Below are positions 30,379 to 38,965 of a DNA stretch of 48,542 nucleotides, piece by piece. Each line of letters begins with the position of its first letter. Position 1 is the first letter of the stretch. Both the position numbers and the translations under genes were made by a program. The notes below the pieces were generated by a model. That model was not told where the DNA came from. It was given only the letters and a program-made list of their open reading frames with translations, and did not search any database. Origin of the DNA: Bacillota bacterium. Lineage in GTDB: Bacteria > Bacillota > Clostridia > Oscillospirales > Acutalibacteraceae. The stretch covers positions 1-48,542 of the forward strand of contig JAKJCA010000015.1 of the NCBI GenBank assembly GCA_022706685.1, read 5' to 3'.

Positions 30379-32232
30379 ATGGAAGAAAAAAACAGGGCGC
30401 AGGCGCCCAGACCGCGCGGCTCCATGGGCGGGCCCGCCGGCAGAATGATGCCGGGCGAAAAGCCGAAAAACTTCAAAAATGCCGTCAGGGATATTGTCCG
30501 CTACATGGGCAAGTACCGCGTCGCCGTCGTTTTCGTGATACTCGCAGCAATTACCGGAACGGTGTTCAACGTCATCGGGCCCAAGGTAATGGGCAGGGCG
30601 ACGACTTATCTGGCCGAAGGGCTCCGGGCCAAAATCGCCGGCACGGGCGGCATCGACTTTGCCGCCATCGCGCAGGTCCTGCTGACCACGCTGGCCATCT
30701 ATGCCGTCGGAGCGGCCTTCATCTTCCTGCAGGGCTACACCATGGCCACCATTACGCAGAAGCTGTGCTATCAGCTGCGCCGCGACATTGCCGAAAAAAT
30801 CAACCGGATGCCGATGAAATATTTCGAGTCGAAAACCCACGGCGAGGTGCTTTCGCGCATTACCAACGACGTCGACACCCTCGGTATGGGCCTCAACCAA
30901 AGCGTCACGCAGCTGATCACCTCGACGGCGACCATTATCGGCGTCATCGTCATGATGCTGACCATCAGCCCCCTGATGACGCTCATTACGTTCGTCCTGC
31001 TGCCGGTGAGCGTCGGCTTCATCGGCTTCATTGTGAAAAAATCGCAGAAGCATTTCCAAACCCAGCAGAAGTACCTCGGCCATATCAACGGCCAGGTGGA
31101 GGAAGTCTACGGCGGGCAGACGGTCGTCAAAGCGTTTAACAAAGAGGACGACGTTGCGAAGACTTTTCACGAAACCAACGAAGTGCTCTATCAATCGGCG
31201 TGGAAATCGCAGTTCCTGTCCGGCCTGATGCACCCCGTCATCATTTTTATCGGCAACCTCGGCTATGTGGGCGTGGTCATTTCGGGCGCTTTTCTCGCCA
31301 TCAGAGGCACCATTACCATCGGCGATATCCAGGCCTTTGTCCAGTATGTCAAAAGTTTTATGCAGCCCCTGCAGCAGATGGCGCAGGTGATGAATATGCT
31401 CCAGTCCATGGCTGCGGCTGCCGAGCGTGTTTTCGAATTTTTGGGTGAAAAGGAAGAGGAACAGACGATCGAAAACGCCGCGCCCGTTTCAAACGTCAAG
31501 GGCTCGGTGGAGTTCAGGAACGTCCGTTTCGGCTACGACAGCGAGCAGCCGGTCATCCACGATTTTTCGACCAGGGCAGCCCCCGGGCAGAAGATCGCCA
31601 TCGTCGGCCCGACCGGCGCGGGCAAGACGACGCTGGTCAAACTGCTGATGCGCTTCTATGACGTCGACTCCGGCTCGATTCTGCTCGACGGGCAGGATAT
31701 CCGCCGGTACAACCGGCGGGACCTGCGCTCCGCGTTCGGCATGGTGCTGCAGGACACCTGGCTGTTCAACGGTACCGTGATGGAGAACATCCGCTACGGC
31801 CGCCTCGACGCGACAGACGAGGAAGTCATCGCGGCGGCGAAAGCCGCGCACGCTCATCACTTTATCCAGGCTTTGCCGGGCGGATACGATATGGAGCTCA
31901 ACGAGGAGGCGAACAACGTTTCCTCCGGGCAGAAGCAGCTGCTGACCATCGCCAGGGCGATTCTTGCCGACAAACCTGTCCTGATACTTGACGAAGCCAC
32001 CTCCTCGGTCGACACCAGGACGGAAATCCGTATTCAGCAGGCCATGGACCACCTCATGGAAGGGCGCACGAGTTTTATCATCGCGCACCGGCTTTCGACC
32101 ATCAAAAACGCCGACACCATCCTGGTCATGCGCGACGGCGACATCGTCGAACAGGGGAACCATGAGCAGCTGCTCGCGCGCAACGGCTTTTACGCCGAAC
32201 TGTACAACTCGCAGTTCGAGCAGACGGCGTAG
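30379..32232 (+). CDS. ABC exporter half, catalytically intact heterodimer subunit
   Basis: A 617-residue permease-ATPase of normal length with a short charged N-terminal tail (EEKNRAQAPRPRGS). It has six expected TM segments from about residue 48 on, a coupling region KYFESKTHGEVLSRITNDVD, and an NBD with Walker A GPTGAGKTT, Q-loop VLQDTWLF, signature VSSGQKQL, Walker B PVLILDEATSSVD (catalytic Glu present) and H-loop IIAHRLST. It completes the degenerate upstream subunit, as in LmrC/LmrD-type or TM287/288-type multidrug exporters. The start at 30379 has GGAG 6 bases before it. The same frame is open further upstream but overlaps the previous gene. Gap to the first subunit 82 bases. Substrate unknown; multidrug or lipid export is inferred from family and MarR control. 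Confidence 0.92.
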   Translation: MEEKNRAQAPRPRGSMGGPAGRMMPGEKPKNFKNAVRDIVRYMGKYRVAVVFVILAAITGTVFNVIGPKVMGRATTYLAEGLRAKIAGTGGIDFAAIAQVLLTTLAIYAVGAAFIFLQGYTMATITQKLCYQLRRDIAEKINRMPMKYFESKTHGEVLSRITNDVDTLGMGLNQSVTQLITSTATIIGVIVMMLTISPLMTLITFVLLPVSVGFIGFIVKKSQKHFQTQQKYLGHINGQVEEVYGGQTVVKAFNKEDDVAKTFHETNEVLYQSAWKSQFLSGLMHPVIIFIGNLGYVGVVISGAFLAIRGTITIGDIQAFVQYVKSFMQPLQQMAQVMNMLQSMAAAAERVFEFLGEKEEEQTIENAAPVSNVKGSVEFRNVRFGYDSEQPVIHDFSTRAAPGQKIAIVGPTGAGKTTLVKLLMRFYDVDSGSILLDGQDIRRYNRRDLRSAFGMVLQDTWLFNGTVMENIRYGRLDATDEEVIAAAKAAHAHHFIQALPGGYDMELNEEANNVSSGQKQLLTIARAILADKPVLILDEATSSVDTRTEIRIQQAMDHLMEGRTSFIIAHRLSTIKNADTILVMRDGDIVEQGNHEQLLARNGFYAELYNSQFEQTA

Positions 32233-32257
32233 CGGCCGGCGCTTTGCGTACGGTTCG

Positions 32258-32294
32258 GCTCCGGACGGCATATGGATCCGTCCGGGGCTTTTTT
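32258..32294 (+). terminator. Terminator of the marR-ABC operon
   Basis: CCGGACGG pairs with CCGTCCGG around a 9-base loop, with three more weaker pairs outside, followed by TTTTTT. It lies 25 bases after the ABC stop. Confidence 0.88.
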
Positions 32295-32298
32295 GTTG

Positions 32299-32327
32299 TT
32301 GCCAGCAGCCGGCGCAGATAGTATGAT
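32299..32327 (+). promoter_or_regulatory. Promoter for the GNAT-PHP genes
   Basis: TTGCCA (32299-32304), 17-bp spacer, TATGAT (32322-32327), directly after the terminator and about 110 bases before the GNAT start. Confidence 0.6.
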
Positions 32328-32435
32328 AATTCTGTCTGTTGAACAAAGGCCGATAGAAATACGCCCAACCGTTCGCGGCCTTGCCATATCGTCGCTCTGC
32401 CGCAATTCGGCGGCATGGATATGAAAGGAAGCGCC

Positions 32436-33080
32436 ATGACAGACATCGGCATCCGAAACGAGCGGCCGGAGGAATACCGCGCGGTGGAGGAACTCACGCG
32501 CGAGGCGTTCTGGAACCTCAACGTGCCCGGCTGCGACGAACACTACCTGCTGCATACGCTGCGCAGGCATCCGGACTTTATCCCCGAACTCGACTTTGTC
32601 GCCACTTTGAACGGCGAACTGGCCGGCAGCATCGTTTATGCCCGCTCGGCCGTCGAGACCTCCGGCGGACAGAAACGCGAAACGCTGACCTTCGGCCCGC
32701 TGAGCGTGCTGCCCGCTTATCAGAAACGGGGCGTCGGCTCCGCGCTGGTCCGCTGTTCGCTCAAAGAAGCGGCCGCGCTCGGTTACGGCGCCGTGCTCAT
32801 CTACGGCGACCCCGCGTATTACGCCCGTTTCGGCTTCCGCCCGGCGGAGGCGTTCGGCATCGCGACGGCGGAAGGCTCCTTTCATCCCGCCTTGCAGGCG
32901 CTCGAACTGGTCACCAACGCCCTTGCGGACTGCGCCGGCCGCTTTTTCGAGGGCGATGCCTATCACTGCGACGCAAACGCGGCGGCGGAATTTGATAAAA
33001 CCTTCGCGCCGAAAGAGAAGTTCGTCACCGAAAGCCAGCGCCGTTTCGCGCGGCTCGCCGGGCTGCCGGAACCGGAATAA
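32436..33080 (+). CDS. GNAT-family acetyltransferase, YhbS-like
   Basis: A 214-residue N-acetyltransferase. The acetyl-CoA motif is FGPLSVLPAYQKRGVGSALVR (Q-x-x-G-x-G type), followed by LIYGDPAYYARFGF, typical of the YhbS group, which often ends in a mixed C-terminal extension as here. The start at 32436 is chosen because AAAGGAAG lies just upstream; an ATG at 32415 precedes that site. Substrate not known. The next gene begins 20 bases downstream and is probably co-transcribed. Confidence 0.85.
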   Translation: MTDIGIRNERPEEYRAVEELTREAFWNLNVPGCDEHYLLHTLRRHPDFIPELDFVATLNGELAGSIVYARSAVETSGGQKRETLTFGPLSVLPAYQKRGVGSALVRCSLKEAAALGYGAVLIYGDPAYYARFGFRPAEAFGIATAEGSFHPALQALELVTNALADCAGRFFEGDAYHCDANAAAEFDKTFAPKEKFVTESQRRFARLAGLPEPE

Positions 33081-33100
33081 GACCGTAAGGGGGGTATTGA

Positions 33101-34066
33101 ATGCGCATGGACCTGCTCGGGGGAAAAGGGAACTTTTACAAAGCGAACCTGCACTGCCACAGCGTCTATTCCGACGGCAAACTGACGCCCGAAGAACTCA
33201 AAGACGAGTATATGAAACGCGGCTATTCGATCGTCGCCTTCACCGACCACGAGCGTTTTATCGGCCACAACGGTCTGAGCGGGGACGGTTTCCTCGCGCT
33301 CAACGGCTATGAGGCGGGCATCGCGGACGAGTCGGCTGAGCCGGGGCACAGGAGGCCCTGCTATCATTTCGGCATCATTGCGCTCGACGGCGGTCCGCGT
33401 GAGGTTTTGGAGGCGAAACCCGCCTACGGCGATCACGCCGGCATCAACGGCTATATCGCCGAACTTCGCCGCAGGGGCTTTGCCGTCATTTACAACCACC
33501 CCTACTGGTCGCTGCAGACGCTCGACGACTACCGTTTTCTGCAAGGCCTGAACGCGATGGAAATTTTCAACTACACCTGCTATCACCGCGCCGGTATCGA
33601 CGGCAACCAGACGCAGGTCTACGACACCCTGCTGCGCCGCGGCAGGCGGCTGGGCTGCGTCGCCGCCGACGACAACCACAACAGGTTCGGTTTCGACGAC
33701 CCGTTCAACGATTCCTTCGGCGGTTTCGTGATGCTGCAGGCGGAAAAACTCGAATATGCCGAGGTGATGCGGGCGTTCGTGTCGGGGGATTACTACGCCT
33801 CCGCCGGGCCGCTGATCGAGGCGCTGTCTGTCGGCGGCGGAGAGGTTTCCGTCGCCTGTTCGCCGGCGGTGAGAATCACCCTGAACACGGCCGGCCGCCG
33901 CAGCGGCGTCGCGAACGCGCGCGCGGGCGAAACGCTGACGCAGGCGCGCTTCGCGGTAGACCCGGAGGATGTCTACATCCGTCTGGAGGTCACCGACGCC
34001 GCCGGCAGGCGCGCGAACACCCGCGCTTATTTCCTCGACGAGCTGCGGGGAGCCGTACAGGTGTGA
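33101..34066 (+). CDS. PHP-domain metal-dependent phosphoesterase-like protein
   Basis: A 321-residue protein of the PHP superfamily. The metal ligands are evident: NLHCHSVYSDGKLTPEE (two His and an Asp), AFTDHER, a histidine in VIYNHPYWS and a final ADDNHNRFG. Family members hydrolyse phosphoesters, for example 3',5'-bisnucleotides or histidinol phosphate. The residues after about 225 form a small beta-rich tail (VRITLNTAGRRSG, then DPEDVYIRLEVTDAAGRRANTRAYF), perhaps a binding module. No signal peptide is visible. AAGGGGGG precedes the ATG. Exact substrate cannot be inferred. Confidence 0.85.
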   Translation: MRMDLLGGKGNFYKANLHCHSVYSDGKLTPEELKDEYMKRGYSIVAFTDHERFIGHNGLSGDGFLALNGYEAGIADESAEPGHRRPCYHFGIIALDGGPREVLEAKPAYGDHAGINGYIAELRRRGFAVIYNHPYWSLQTLDDYRFLQGLNAMEIFNYTCYHRAGIDGNQTQVYDTLLRRGRRLGCVAADDNHNRFGFDDPFNDSFGGFVMLQAEKLEYAEVMRAFVSGDYYASAGPLIEALSVGGGEVSVACSPAVRITLNTAGRRSGVANARAGETLTQARFAVDPEDVYIRLEVTDAAGRRANTRAYFLDELRGAVQV

Positions 34067-34135
34067 CAAGCGGAATAACTTTACAAAGACAAACGGCAAA
34101 TCAAAACACGGAATATCAAAAAAGGGGGAGTTGTC

Positions 34136-34555
34136 ATGAAAAACGAAGTCATCTATCTGACCAAAACCGGGCACTCGAAAAAAATCGCGGAGGCGGTCGC
34201 CGCGGCACTCGGCGTGCAGGCGAAAGACATCAAAACCAAACCGGCGCTCGAACAGGTCGACACGCTGTTTATCGTCGGCGGCATCTACGGCGGCGCGAGC
34301 GACCCGGCCATGCTCGAATACGCGGCGGGCCTGAAAGGCGATACCGTTAAAAGAGCGGCGCTCCTGTGTTCGAGTGCGGGAGGCAAAACCGGGCAGGGCA
34401 AACTCCGCCAGCTGCTCAAAGACAACGGCGTGGAGGTCTGCGAGGAAGAATATATCTGCCGCGGCAATTTCCTCGTCGTCGGCCTCGGCCACCCGAACAA
34501 AGAGGAAATCGCCGGCGCCGCCGCCTTCGCCAAAAAAATCGCCGGCGCGCCGTAA
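34136..34555 (+). CDS. Flavodoxin-like protein
   Basis: A 139-residue cytoplasmic protein with a flavodoxin-type Rossmann-like fold. The N-terminal phosphate loop reads YLTKTGHSKKIAEAVAAALG (T-x-T-G-x-[ST]), then FIVGGIYGGASDP and AALLCSSAGGKTGQGKL, the usual positions of the FMN-contacting loops. It would carry electrons at low potential or act as a small FMN reductase. AAGGGGGAG is a strong ribosome binding site. It is followed 32 bases later by gldA. Confidence 0.85.
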   Translation: MKNEVIYLTKTGHSKKIAEAVAAALGVQAKDIKTKPALEQVDTLFIVGGIYGGASDPAMLEYAAGLKGDTVKRAALLCSSAGGKTGQGKLRQLLKDNGVEVCEEEYICRGNFLVVGLGHPNKEEIAGAAAFAKKIAGAP

Positions 34556-34587
34556 CAACGCGGCCGCAGCGCCAAAGGAGGACGTTT

Positions 34588-35673
34588 ATGAAAAGGATTT
34601 TGATTGCGCCCGCGAAGTATGTGCAGGGCGAGGGCGAGTATGAGCGCCTGGGCGAATACCTGGCCGCTTACGGCGACAAGGTGTTTTTTATCGCGCACGA
34701 GGACGACCGCGCGAGGATGCGGCCTTATCTGAACGCCGTCGAAGCGGGCGGGAAGACCGCTTTGGTCTACGGCGATTTCTCCGGCGAGTGCACGCTCGGA
34801 GAGATTGAGAAGTTCTCGCTTCAGGTACGCGAAAGCGGCTGCGGCGCAGTCGCCGGCCTCGGCGGGGGCAAAGCCCTCGACACCGCCAAGGCGGTCGCCC
34901 ATGCGGTAAAGCAACCGGTCATCGTCTTGCCGACCATCGCGTCGACCGACGCGCCCTGCAGTTCGCTCGCGGTGGTATATACCGCCCGGGGGCAGTTCTC
35001 GCAGTATATTTTTTTCAATAAAAACCCTGATTTGGTGCTCGTCGACACGCGGGTTATCGCAAACGCGCCGGTACGCTTCCTCGTCGCGGGCATCGGCGAC
35101 GCGCTGGCGACCTGGTTCGAGGCGCGCGCCTGCCTGCGCTCGCACGCCGACAACATCCCCGGCGGCAAGAGCACCCGGGCGGCGCTGGCCGTCGCCAGGC
35201 AGTGTTACGACACCCTGCGGGAGGATTCGCTCAAAGCCGTCGCCGCCTGCGAGTGCAATGTCGTCACGCCCGCGCTCGAAAACATCGTCGAGGCGAACAT
35301 CCTGCTCAGCGGTCTGGGTTTCGAAAGCAGCGGCCTCGCCGCGGCGCACGCCGTCCACGACGGGCTGACGGTGCTTGAGGAAACGCACCGTTTCTACCAC
35401 GGCGAAAAGGTCGCCTTCGGCGTGCTGGTCCAGCTGATGCTCGAGAACGCGCCTCTTGAGGAAATCGGCGAAGTCGGCGACTTCTGCCGCTCGGTCGGCC
35501 TGCCGGTCTGCCTGGCGGATATCGGCGTCGAGGACGCCGCGCCCGAAAAGATCCGCGCGGTCGCCGAGGCCGCCTGCGCGCCCGGAGAGACGATGGGCAA
35601 CATGCCCTTCCCCGTGACGCCGGACGACGTCTTCGCGGCGATTCTCGCCGCCGACCGCATGGGCAGGGAGTAG
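34588..35673 (+). CDS. gldA: Glycerol dehydrogenase, GldA type (iron-containing ADH superfamily)
   Basis: A 361-residue NAD-dependent polyol dehydrogenase that oxidises glycerol to dihydroxyacetone or runs in reverse. The NAD loop is GLGGGKALDTAKAVA (about 90-104). Metal ligands fall at the canonical positions of characterised GldA: Asp171 (AGIGDALATW), His254 (AAAHAVHDG) and His271 (FYHGEKVAFG). PTIASTDAPCS is also typical. The ATG at 34588 has GGAGG 7 bases upstream. The same frame is open for about 70 codons upstream but overlaps the flavodoxin gene. A clean bidirectional terminator follows. Confidence 0.93.
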   Translation: MKRILIAPAKYVQGEGEYERLGEYLAAYGDKVFFIAHEDDRARMRPYLNAVEAGGKTALVYGDFSGECTLGEIEKFSLQVRESGCGAVAGLGGGKALDTAKAVAHAVKQPVIVLPTIASTDAPCSSLAVVYTARGQFSQYIFFNKNPDLVLVDTRVIANAPVRFLVAGIGDALATWFEARACLRSHADNIPGGKSTRAALAVARQCYDTLREDSLKAVAACECNVVTPALENIVEANILLSGLGFESSGLAAAHAVHDGLTVLEETHRFYHGEKVAFGVLVQLMLENAPLEEIGEVGDFCRSVGLPVCLADIGVEDAAPEKIRAVAEAACAPGETMGNMPFPVTPDDVFAAILAADRMGRE

Positions 35674-35694
35674 GCCGCAGCCGGTCCGAACAAT

Positions 35695-35724
35695 AAAAAA
35701 GGCGGGTTCAACCCCGCCTTTTTT
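35695..35724. terminator. Bidirectional terminator between convergent genes
   Basis: AAAAAA-GGCGGG-(6 bases)-CCCGCC-TTTTTT, symmetric, so it can stop transcription from both gldA (plus) and the phosphodiesterase gene (minus). Confidence 0.93.
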
Positions 35725-35757
35725 GCGCCGCGTGTTTCCGCGGTAGCCGCCGGGGCG

Positions 35758-36858
35758 TTAGGTTTCCACCGCGATCAAAGGCACTTCCAATTCCCTTTTA
35801 TCGATGCCCGCGTGGACGCCGATAAACTTCCGCGCGCTGGCGTAAGTGTTGTGTATCGCCATCGCCGTGACCGGAATAAGCAGATAATCGCCAAGCCGCT
35901 TTTCGAGGATGGCGTTGGATTCGGTGTCGCCGAAGATTCCGCTTTCTATCGCCTGCGCTTTGGAAACGATGAGAACATCGTCCCCGAACGCATTTCCGCA
36001 CTCGGCGATAAAATCCGCATCGCGGCCTTTTTTCACAAAGCAGTTCAAAACCCTCGGCTCGATGGACGGGAGCCTCTCCAGCGTGTCGACCAGTTTCGGG
36101 TAATCCAGGATGCACCTGGAATCCGCCGCGTCGATCAGCCCGTGGTCGGCCGTGACCATAACCAGCGTGTTTTTCAGCCGTGCGCACAGTTTTTGCACCG
36201 CGCGGTTGATTCGGATGATTTCGCGCCTTGTTTTTTCGCTGTAACACCCCGTCGTGTGCATCAGCGCGTCCGGCTGGCTGTCATAGCAATAGATAAAATG
36301 CCCGCCGCGCTCTTTGCATAATCCGAGGATTTGCCTGCGCATGCCGCGGCGGCTTTTGTAACCGTCCGCGCCGAAGCTGCGCAGCGATACCGCCCTTGCT
36401 TTGCCGCTTTCGTTGATCGTCTGCATGATATTTTTGTTGGGCAGATAAGTATTGGCGGCATGGCGCTTTATCGCCTTGCCGTCTAAACCCGTGTTCGGGA
36501 ACAGGTCGATATTGTCGTCGAGTTCCGAAAAATATAAACGCCAGCCCAGCCATCCGTGCTCCGCGGGGGAAAGCCCGCTGATGACAGACGTGGTCGCCGC
36601 CGTGGTGGTCGGCGGAAAGACGGACGAAATCCGGCTGATTTGGTGCCGGCGGAGAAAACTGCCTTCCGGCAGATGATGCTCCAGCGCGTCCGTTCCCAAC
36701 CCGTCGAAAAGCAGCAGAACGACGTTTTTGAAACCCTTGCCCAGCAGTTTGTCCGCGGCCGGGAGCGTCGGATGCCGGCAGCCGCAGCCGTAGGCCCGGA
36801 GAATCGAGCAGGAAAGGTTCAGTATGCTGTTGCCGTAGTCGGCGAAGCGGTCATTCAT
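35758..36858 (-). CDS. Alkaline-phosphatase-superfamily phosphodiesterase (nucleotide pyrophosphatase-like)
   Basis: A 366-residue metal-dependent phosphoesterase of the type I phosphodiesterase/NPP group. The first metal Asp is in VVLLLFDGLG (Asp52). A nucleophilic Thr lies in SSVFPPTTTAATTS, followed by GLSPAEHGWLGW, the usual G-x-x-P-x-x-H-G. Later ligands are YDSQPDALMH, VTADHGLID and a C-terminal IHNTYASARKFIGVHAG. No signal peptide is visible, so it is probably cytoplasmic. Substrates in this family include nucleotide diphosphates and phosphodiesters. The ribosome binding site is weak (TTGGAT close to the ATG). It is downstream of the DUF975 gene on the same strand. Confidence 0.83.
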   Translation of the reverse strand: MNDRFADYGNSILNLSCSILRAYGCGCRHPTLPAADKLLGKGFKNVVLLLFDGLGTDALEHHLPEGSFLRRHQISRISSVFPPTTTAATTSVISGLSPAEHGWLGWRLYFSELDDNIDLFPNTGLDGKAIKRHAANTYLPNKNIMQTINESGKARAVSLRSFGADGYKSRRGMRRQILGLCKERGGHFIYCYDSQPDALMHTTGCYSEKTRREIIRINRAVQKLCARLKNTLVMVTADHGLIDAADSRCILDYPKLVDTLERLPSIEPRVLNCFVKKGRDADFIAECGNAFGDDVLIVSKAQAIESGIFGDTESNAILEKRLGDYLLIPVTAMAIHNTYASARKFIGVHAGIDKRELEVPLIAVET

Positions 36859-36912
36859 AAATCCAAGCCAATATCAAGCGTAGCGGGCCGCGCGGGAACC
36901 TTCGAGGCCTGC

Positions 36913-37683
36913 TCAAACCGCCGCGACCCCCGGCAGTTCCTGCGGGCTTGTGATGTTCGCCTCAAACGCGGCGTCGCGCAGGGCGCAGTACATCTCCGCG
37001 AAAGTCGCCTGCATATAGGGGTTGAGGAAGATGAACCCCATCCCGCACGAAAGCAGGCACAGCAGCCACCAGCCGATGAAACTCAGCTGCAGGACGAAAA
37101 TGTACCACTTTTTTCCGTCGGTCATCTGCCGCGACAGTTCCAGCGCGCGGCGGTAGTCGATGTACGGGTTTTCGGCGAGGATGTATCCGACGGCGAAATA
37201 CTCGTAGGATTTGACGATGCCGGGAATAATCAGCAGCAGGCTCCACAGAAAAATCGAAAGGTTCTTAAAGAACAGCACTTTCACCACGTTGATATAGCCA
37301 GGCCTGAACGCGCGGAACAGGTGGCCGATTTCCGCCTTGCCATAGCGGTTCTCGAGGTAAAAAAGGTTGTGCCCCACGCCCACGGGATTGCCGAAGAAAA
37401 TTTGGAAACAAACGCCGCCGATGACGGCCAGCGCCAGCAGGACCGAAACGACGGCGACGACGGGAATCCAGACCTCGCGGTTTTGCTCAAAGAACTCCCG
37501 GACGGAGTCGAAGCCCTCCGTTTTGCTGTTGAAATTTTCGCGCCACCCGATCCCGCCGAAACTGCCGACGCCGGAGGTACCCCCGCCGAGCAGCCCCGCC
37601 AGGAAACTGACGGCCAGCGCCAGCCAGTAATGCCCTGTCAGAGCGTTTTTTGCGTTTTGCTTCAATAGGCTTCGTGTCCACAT
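36913..37683 (-). CDS. DUF975 family membrane protein
   Basis: A 256-residue integral membrane protein of the DUF975 family, common in Firmicutes and of unknown function. Hydrophobic segments are at about 18-35, 73-96, 130-160 and 198-228. The typical block reads IIPGIVKSYEYFAVGYILAEN, then ALELSRQMTDGKKWYIFVLQLS, and ends LNPYMQATFAEMYCALRD. The N-terminus (MWTRSLLKQNAKNALTGHYW) is also typical. AGCGGGGTG lies upstream of the ATG. It is divergent from the E2-like gene, with its own promoter. Confidence 0.9.
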   Translation of the reverse strand: MWTRSLLKQNAKNALTGHYWLALAVSFLAGLLGGGTSGVGSFGGIGWRENFNSKTEGFDSVREFFEQNREVWIPVVAVVSVLLALAVIGGVCFQIFFGNPVGVGHNLFYLENRYGKAEIGHLFRAFRPGYINVVKVLFFKNLSIFLWSLLLIIPGIVKSYEYFAVGYILAENPYIDYRRALELSRQMTDGKKWYIFVLQLSFIGWWLLCLLSCGMGFIFLNPYMQATFAEMYCALRDAAFEANITSPQELPGVAAV

Positions 37684-37747
37684 CAGCGTATCACCCCGCT
37701 TAAAATTGCGCCCCGGCCGTTTAACGGGCCGGACGCCGGCAAGGTTT

Positions 37748-37776
37748 ATTATCGCTCAAACGCATCAAAGTTACAA
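37748..37776 (-). promoter_or_regulatory. Promoter for the DUF975 gene
   Basis: Minus strand TTGTAA (37771-37776), 17-bp spacer, GATAAT (37748-37753). A GC hairpin (CCGGCC...GGCCGG, about 37713-37733) follows in the leader. Confidence 0.5.
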
Positions 37777-37803
37777 GCCGCCGGCCTGTGTGCGGCAAAA
37801 AGT

Positions 37804-37832
37804 TTGACAATTCGTGCCGGAACCTTTATAAA
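37804..37832 (+). promoter_or_regulatory. Promoter for the E2-like acyltransferase gene
   Basis: Consensus -35 TTGACA (37804-37809), 17-bp spacer, TATAAA (37827-37832), about 67 bases before the start codon. Confidence 0.85.
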
Positions 37833-37898
37833 GGGATGGTGCGCTGCTCTCCGTTTGACGCAGCCAAGGCGGCCGGGAGAACAGACAGGAGACAGATA

Positions 37899-38855
37899 AT
37901 GAGCAAAGTGAAAATGGTCGGCAAGAGCGGTCTGTGGGAAGACCTGCATTTTGAACGCGAACGCTTCCGCATCATGCGCAAAATCGTGGCGCATATCACC
38001 GCCAAAAGCTGGGAGGAAATCCCGCACGCGGCCTTCGTCTACGAGCCGGACGCGACGCGGTTTTTGGAGGAATACAAAACGCTCAAGGCCAACAACCTTC
38101 CGGGGCGCAATATCACCTTCAATTCGCTGATGCTCAAGACGATGATCGAGGGGCTCAAGGCGGCCCCGCACCTCAACGCCTACCTGCAGTACAACACCCG
38201 CAGCTCGCGCGGCTCCATCGACACCATCAGCGAAATCAACATTTCCATGCCCTGCAACGTGGACGAGGGCAACACCATCACGGTCAACATCCAGAACACC
38301 AACGAGATGACGCTCGCCCAAATCAACGACGCCGTGGCGGATATCCGTCGCAGGGCCGCCAACACCCACCTCGACGAACTGTATTACAAGGTCGCGTTCA
38401 AACAGTCGATGGAAGACCTCAAGAAACTCAAGGTGCTGACGGTGGTCCGCCGCCTCTTCGCCGGCAGGGTCGGCAAAGACAAGGTCCACCCCCTTACAGG
38501 CAAAGCGAAAAAAGAATACTACCGAATCCCCGAAACGGACCGTCTGACGATTAAAGACGTGCGGCAGGGGACCGTCATCATCACCAACGTCGGTTCCATC
38601 GCCCGCAGCAGCCCGCTGACGATGACGCTGCTGGAGATTATTCCCCCTCAGGTCGTGGCCATCGCCATCGCCAACGCGCAGGAGAAACCGGGCGTCGTAG
38701 CCGGCGAAAACGGCGAAAAAACCGTCGCGCCGCGCATGTTCCTGCCGATATCCGTCGCGCTCGACCACAGGGCTTTCGATTTTGACGCCATGGTGCCGTT
38801 TATCGCGAAGCTCGACGAAATCTTCGCCGCCCCCGAAATCATGCACAGCTGGTAA
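37899..38855 (+). CDS. Stand-alone 2-oxoacid dehydrogenase acyltransferase (E2 catalytic) domain
   Basis: A 318-residue protein with the fold of the E2 catalytic core (CoA-dependent acyltransferase). E2 marks: NITFNSLMLKTMIEGLKAAP, NISMPCNVDEGNTITVNIQN, GTVIITNVGSIA (usually F-T-I-S-N-x-G), and PISVALDHRAFDFDAM near the end. His290 and the Asp four residues on are kept, but the usual H-R-x-x-D-G has Phe in place of Gly. The lipoyl and E1/E3-binding domains are absent, and no E1 or E3 gene is nearby. Such proteins may transfer acyl groups from CoA outside any dehydrogenase complex (inference). The ATG at 37899 has AGGAG about 9 bases upstream. It is a single-gene unit with its own promoter and terminator. 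Confidence 0.82.
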   Translation: MSKVKMVGKSGLWEDLHFERERFRIMRKIVAHITAKSWEEIPHAAFVYEPDATRFLEEYKTLKANNLPGRNITFNSLMLKTMIEGLKAAPHLNAYLQYNTRSSRGSIDTISEINISMPCNVDEGNTITVNIQNTNEMTLAQINDAVADIRRRAANTHLDELYYKVAFKQSMEDLKKLKVLTVVRRLFAGRVGKDKVHPLTGKAKKEYYRIPETDRLTIKDVRQGTVIITNVGSIARSSPLTMTLLEIIPPQVVAIAIANAQEKPGVVAGENGEKTVAPRMFLPISVALDHRAFDFDAMVPFIAKLDEIFAAPEIMHSW

Positions 38856-38892
38856 AGCGGCTTCGCGCATCCGTCATTGCATAAAAAACGCG

Positions 38893-38924
38893 GCCGCAAA
38901 CGCCGGCTCCCGGGCGCTTGCGGC
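38893..38924. terminator. Hairpin terminator between convergent genes
   Basis: GCCGCAA pairs with TTGCGGC, the stem extends inward with one mismatch (CGCC/GGCG), with AAAAAA on the left and TGTTTCCCTTTT on the right. It can serve the E2-like gene (plus) and the GPH transporter (minus). Confidence 0.75.
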
Positions 38925-38965
38925 TGTTTCCCTTTTAACGGTCAATGAAAGTTCCTGCCAACCGT

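Noticed and set aside
36556..37668. 370-codon open frame on the plus strand over the phosphodiesterase and DUF975 genes
   Set aside because: It spans two real minus-strand genes and their gap and has no domain signature.
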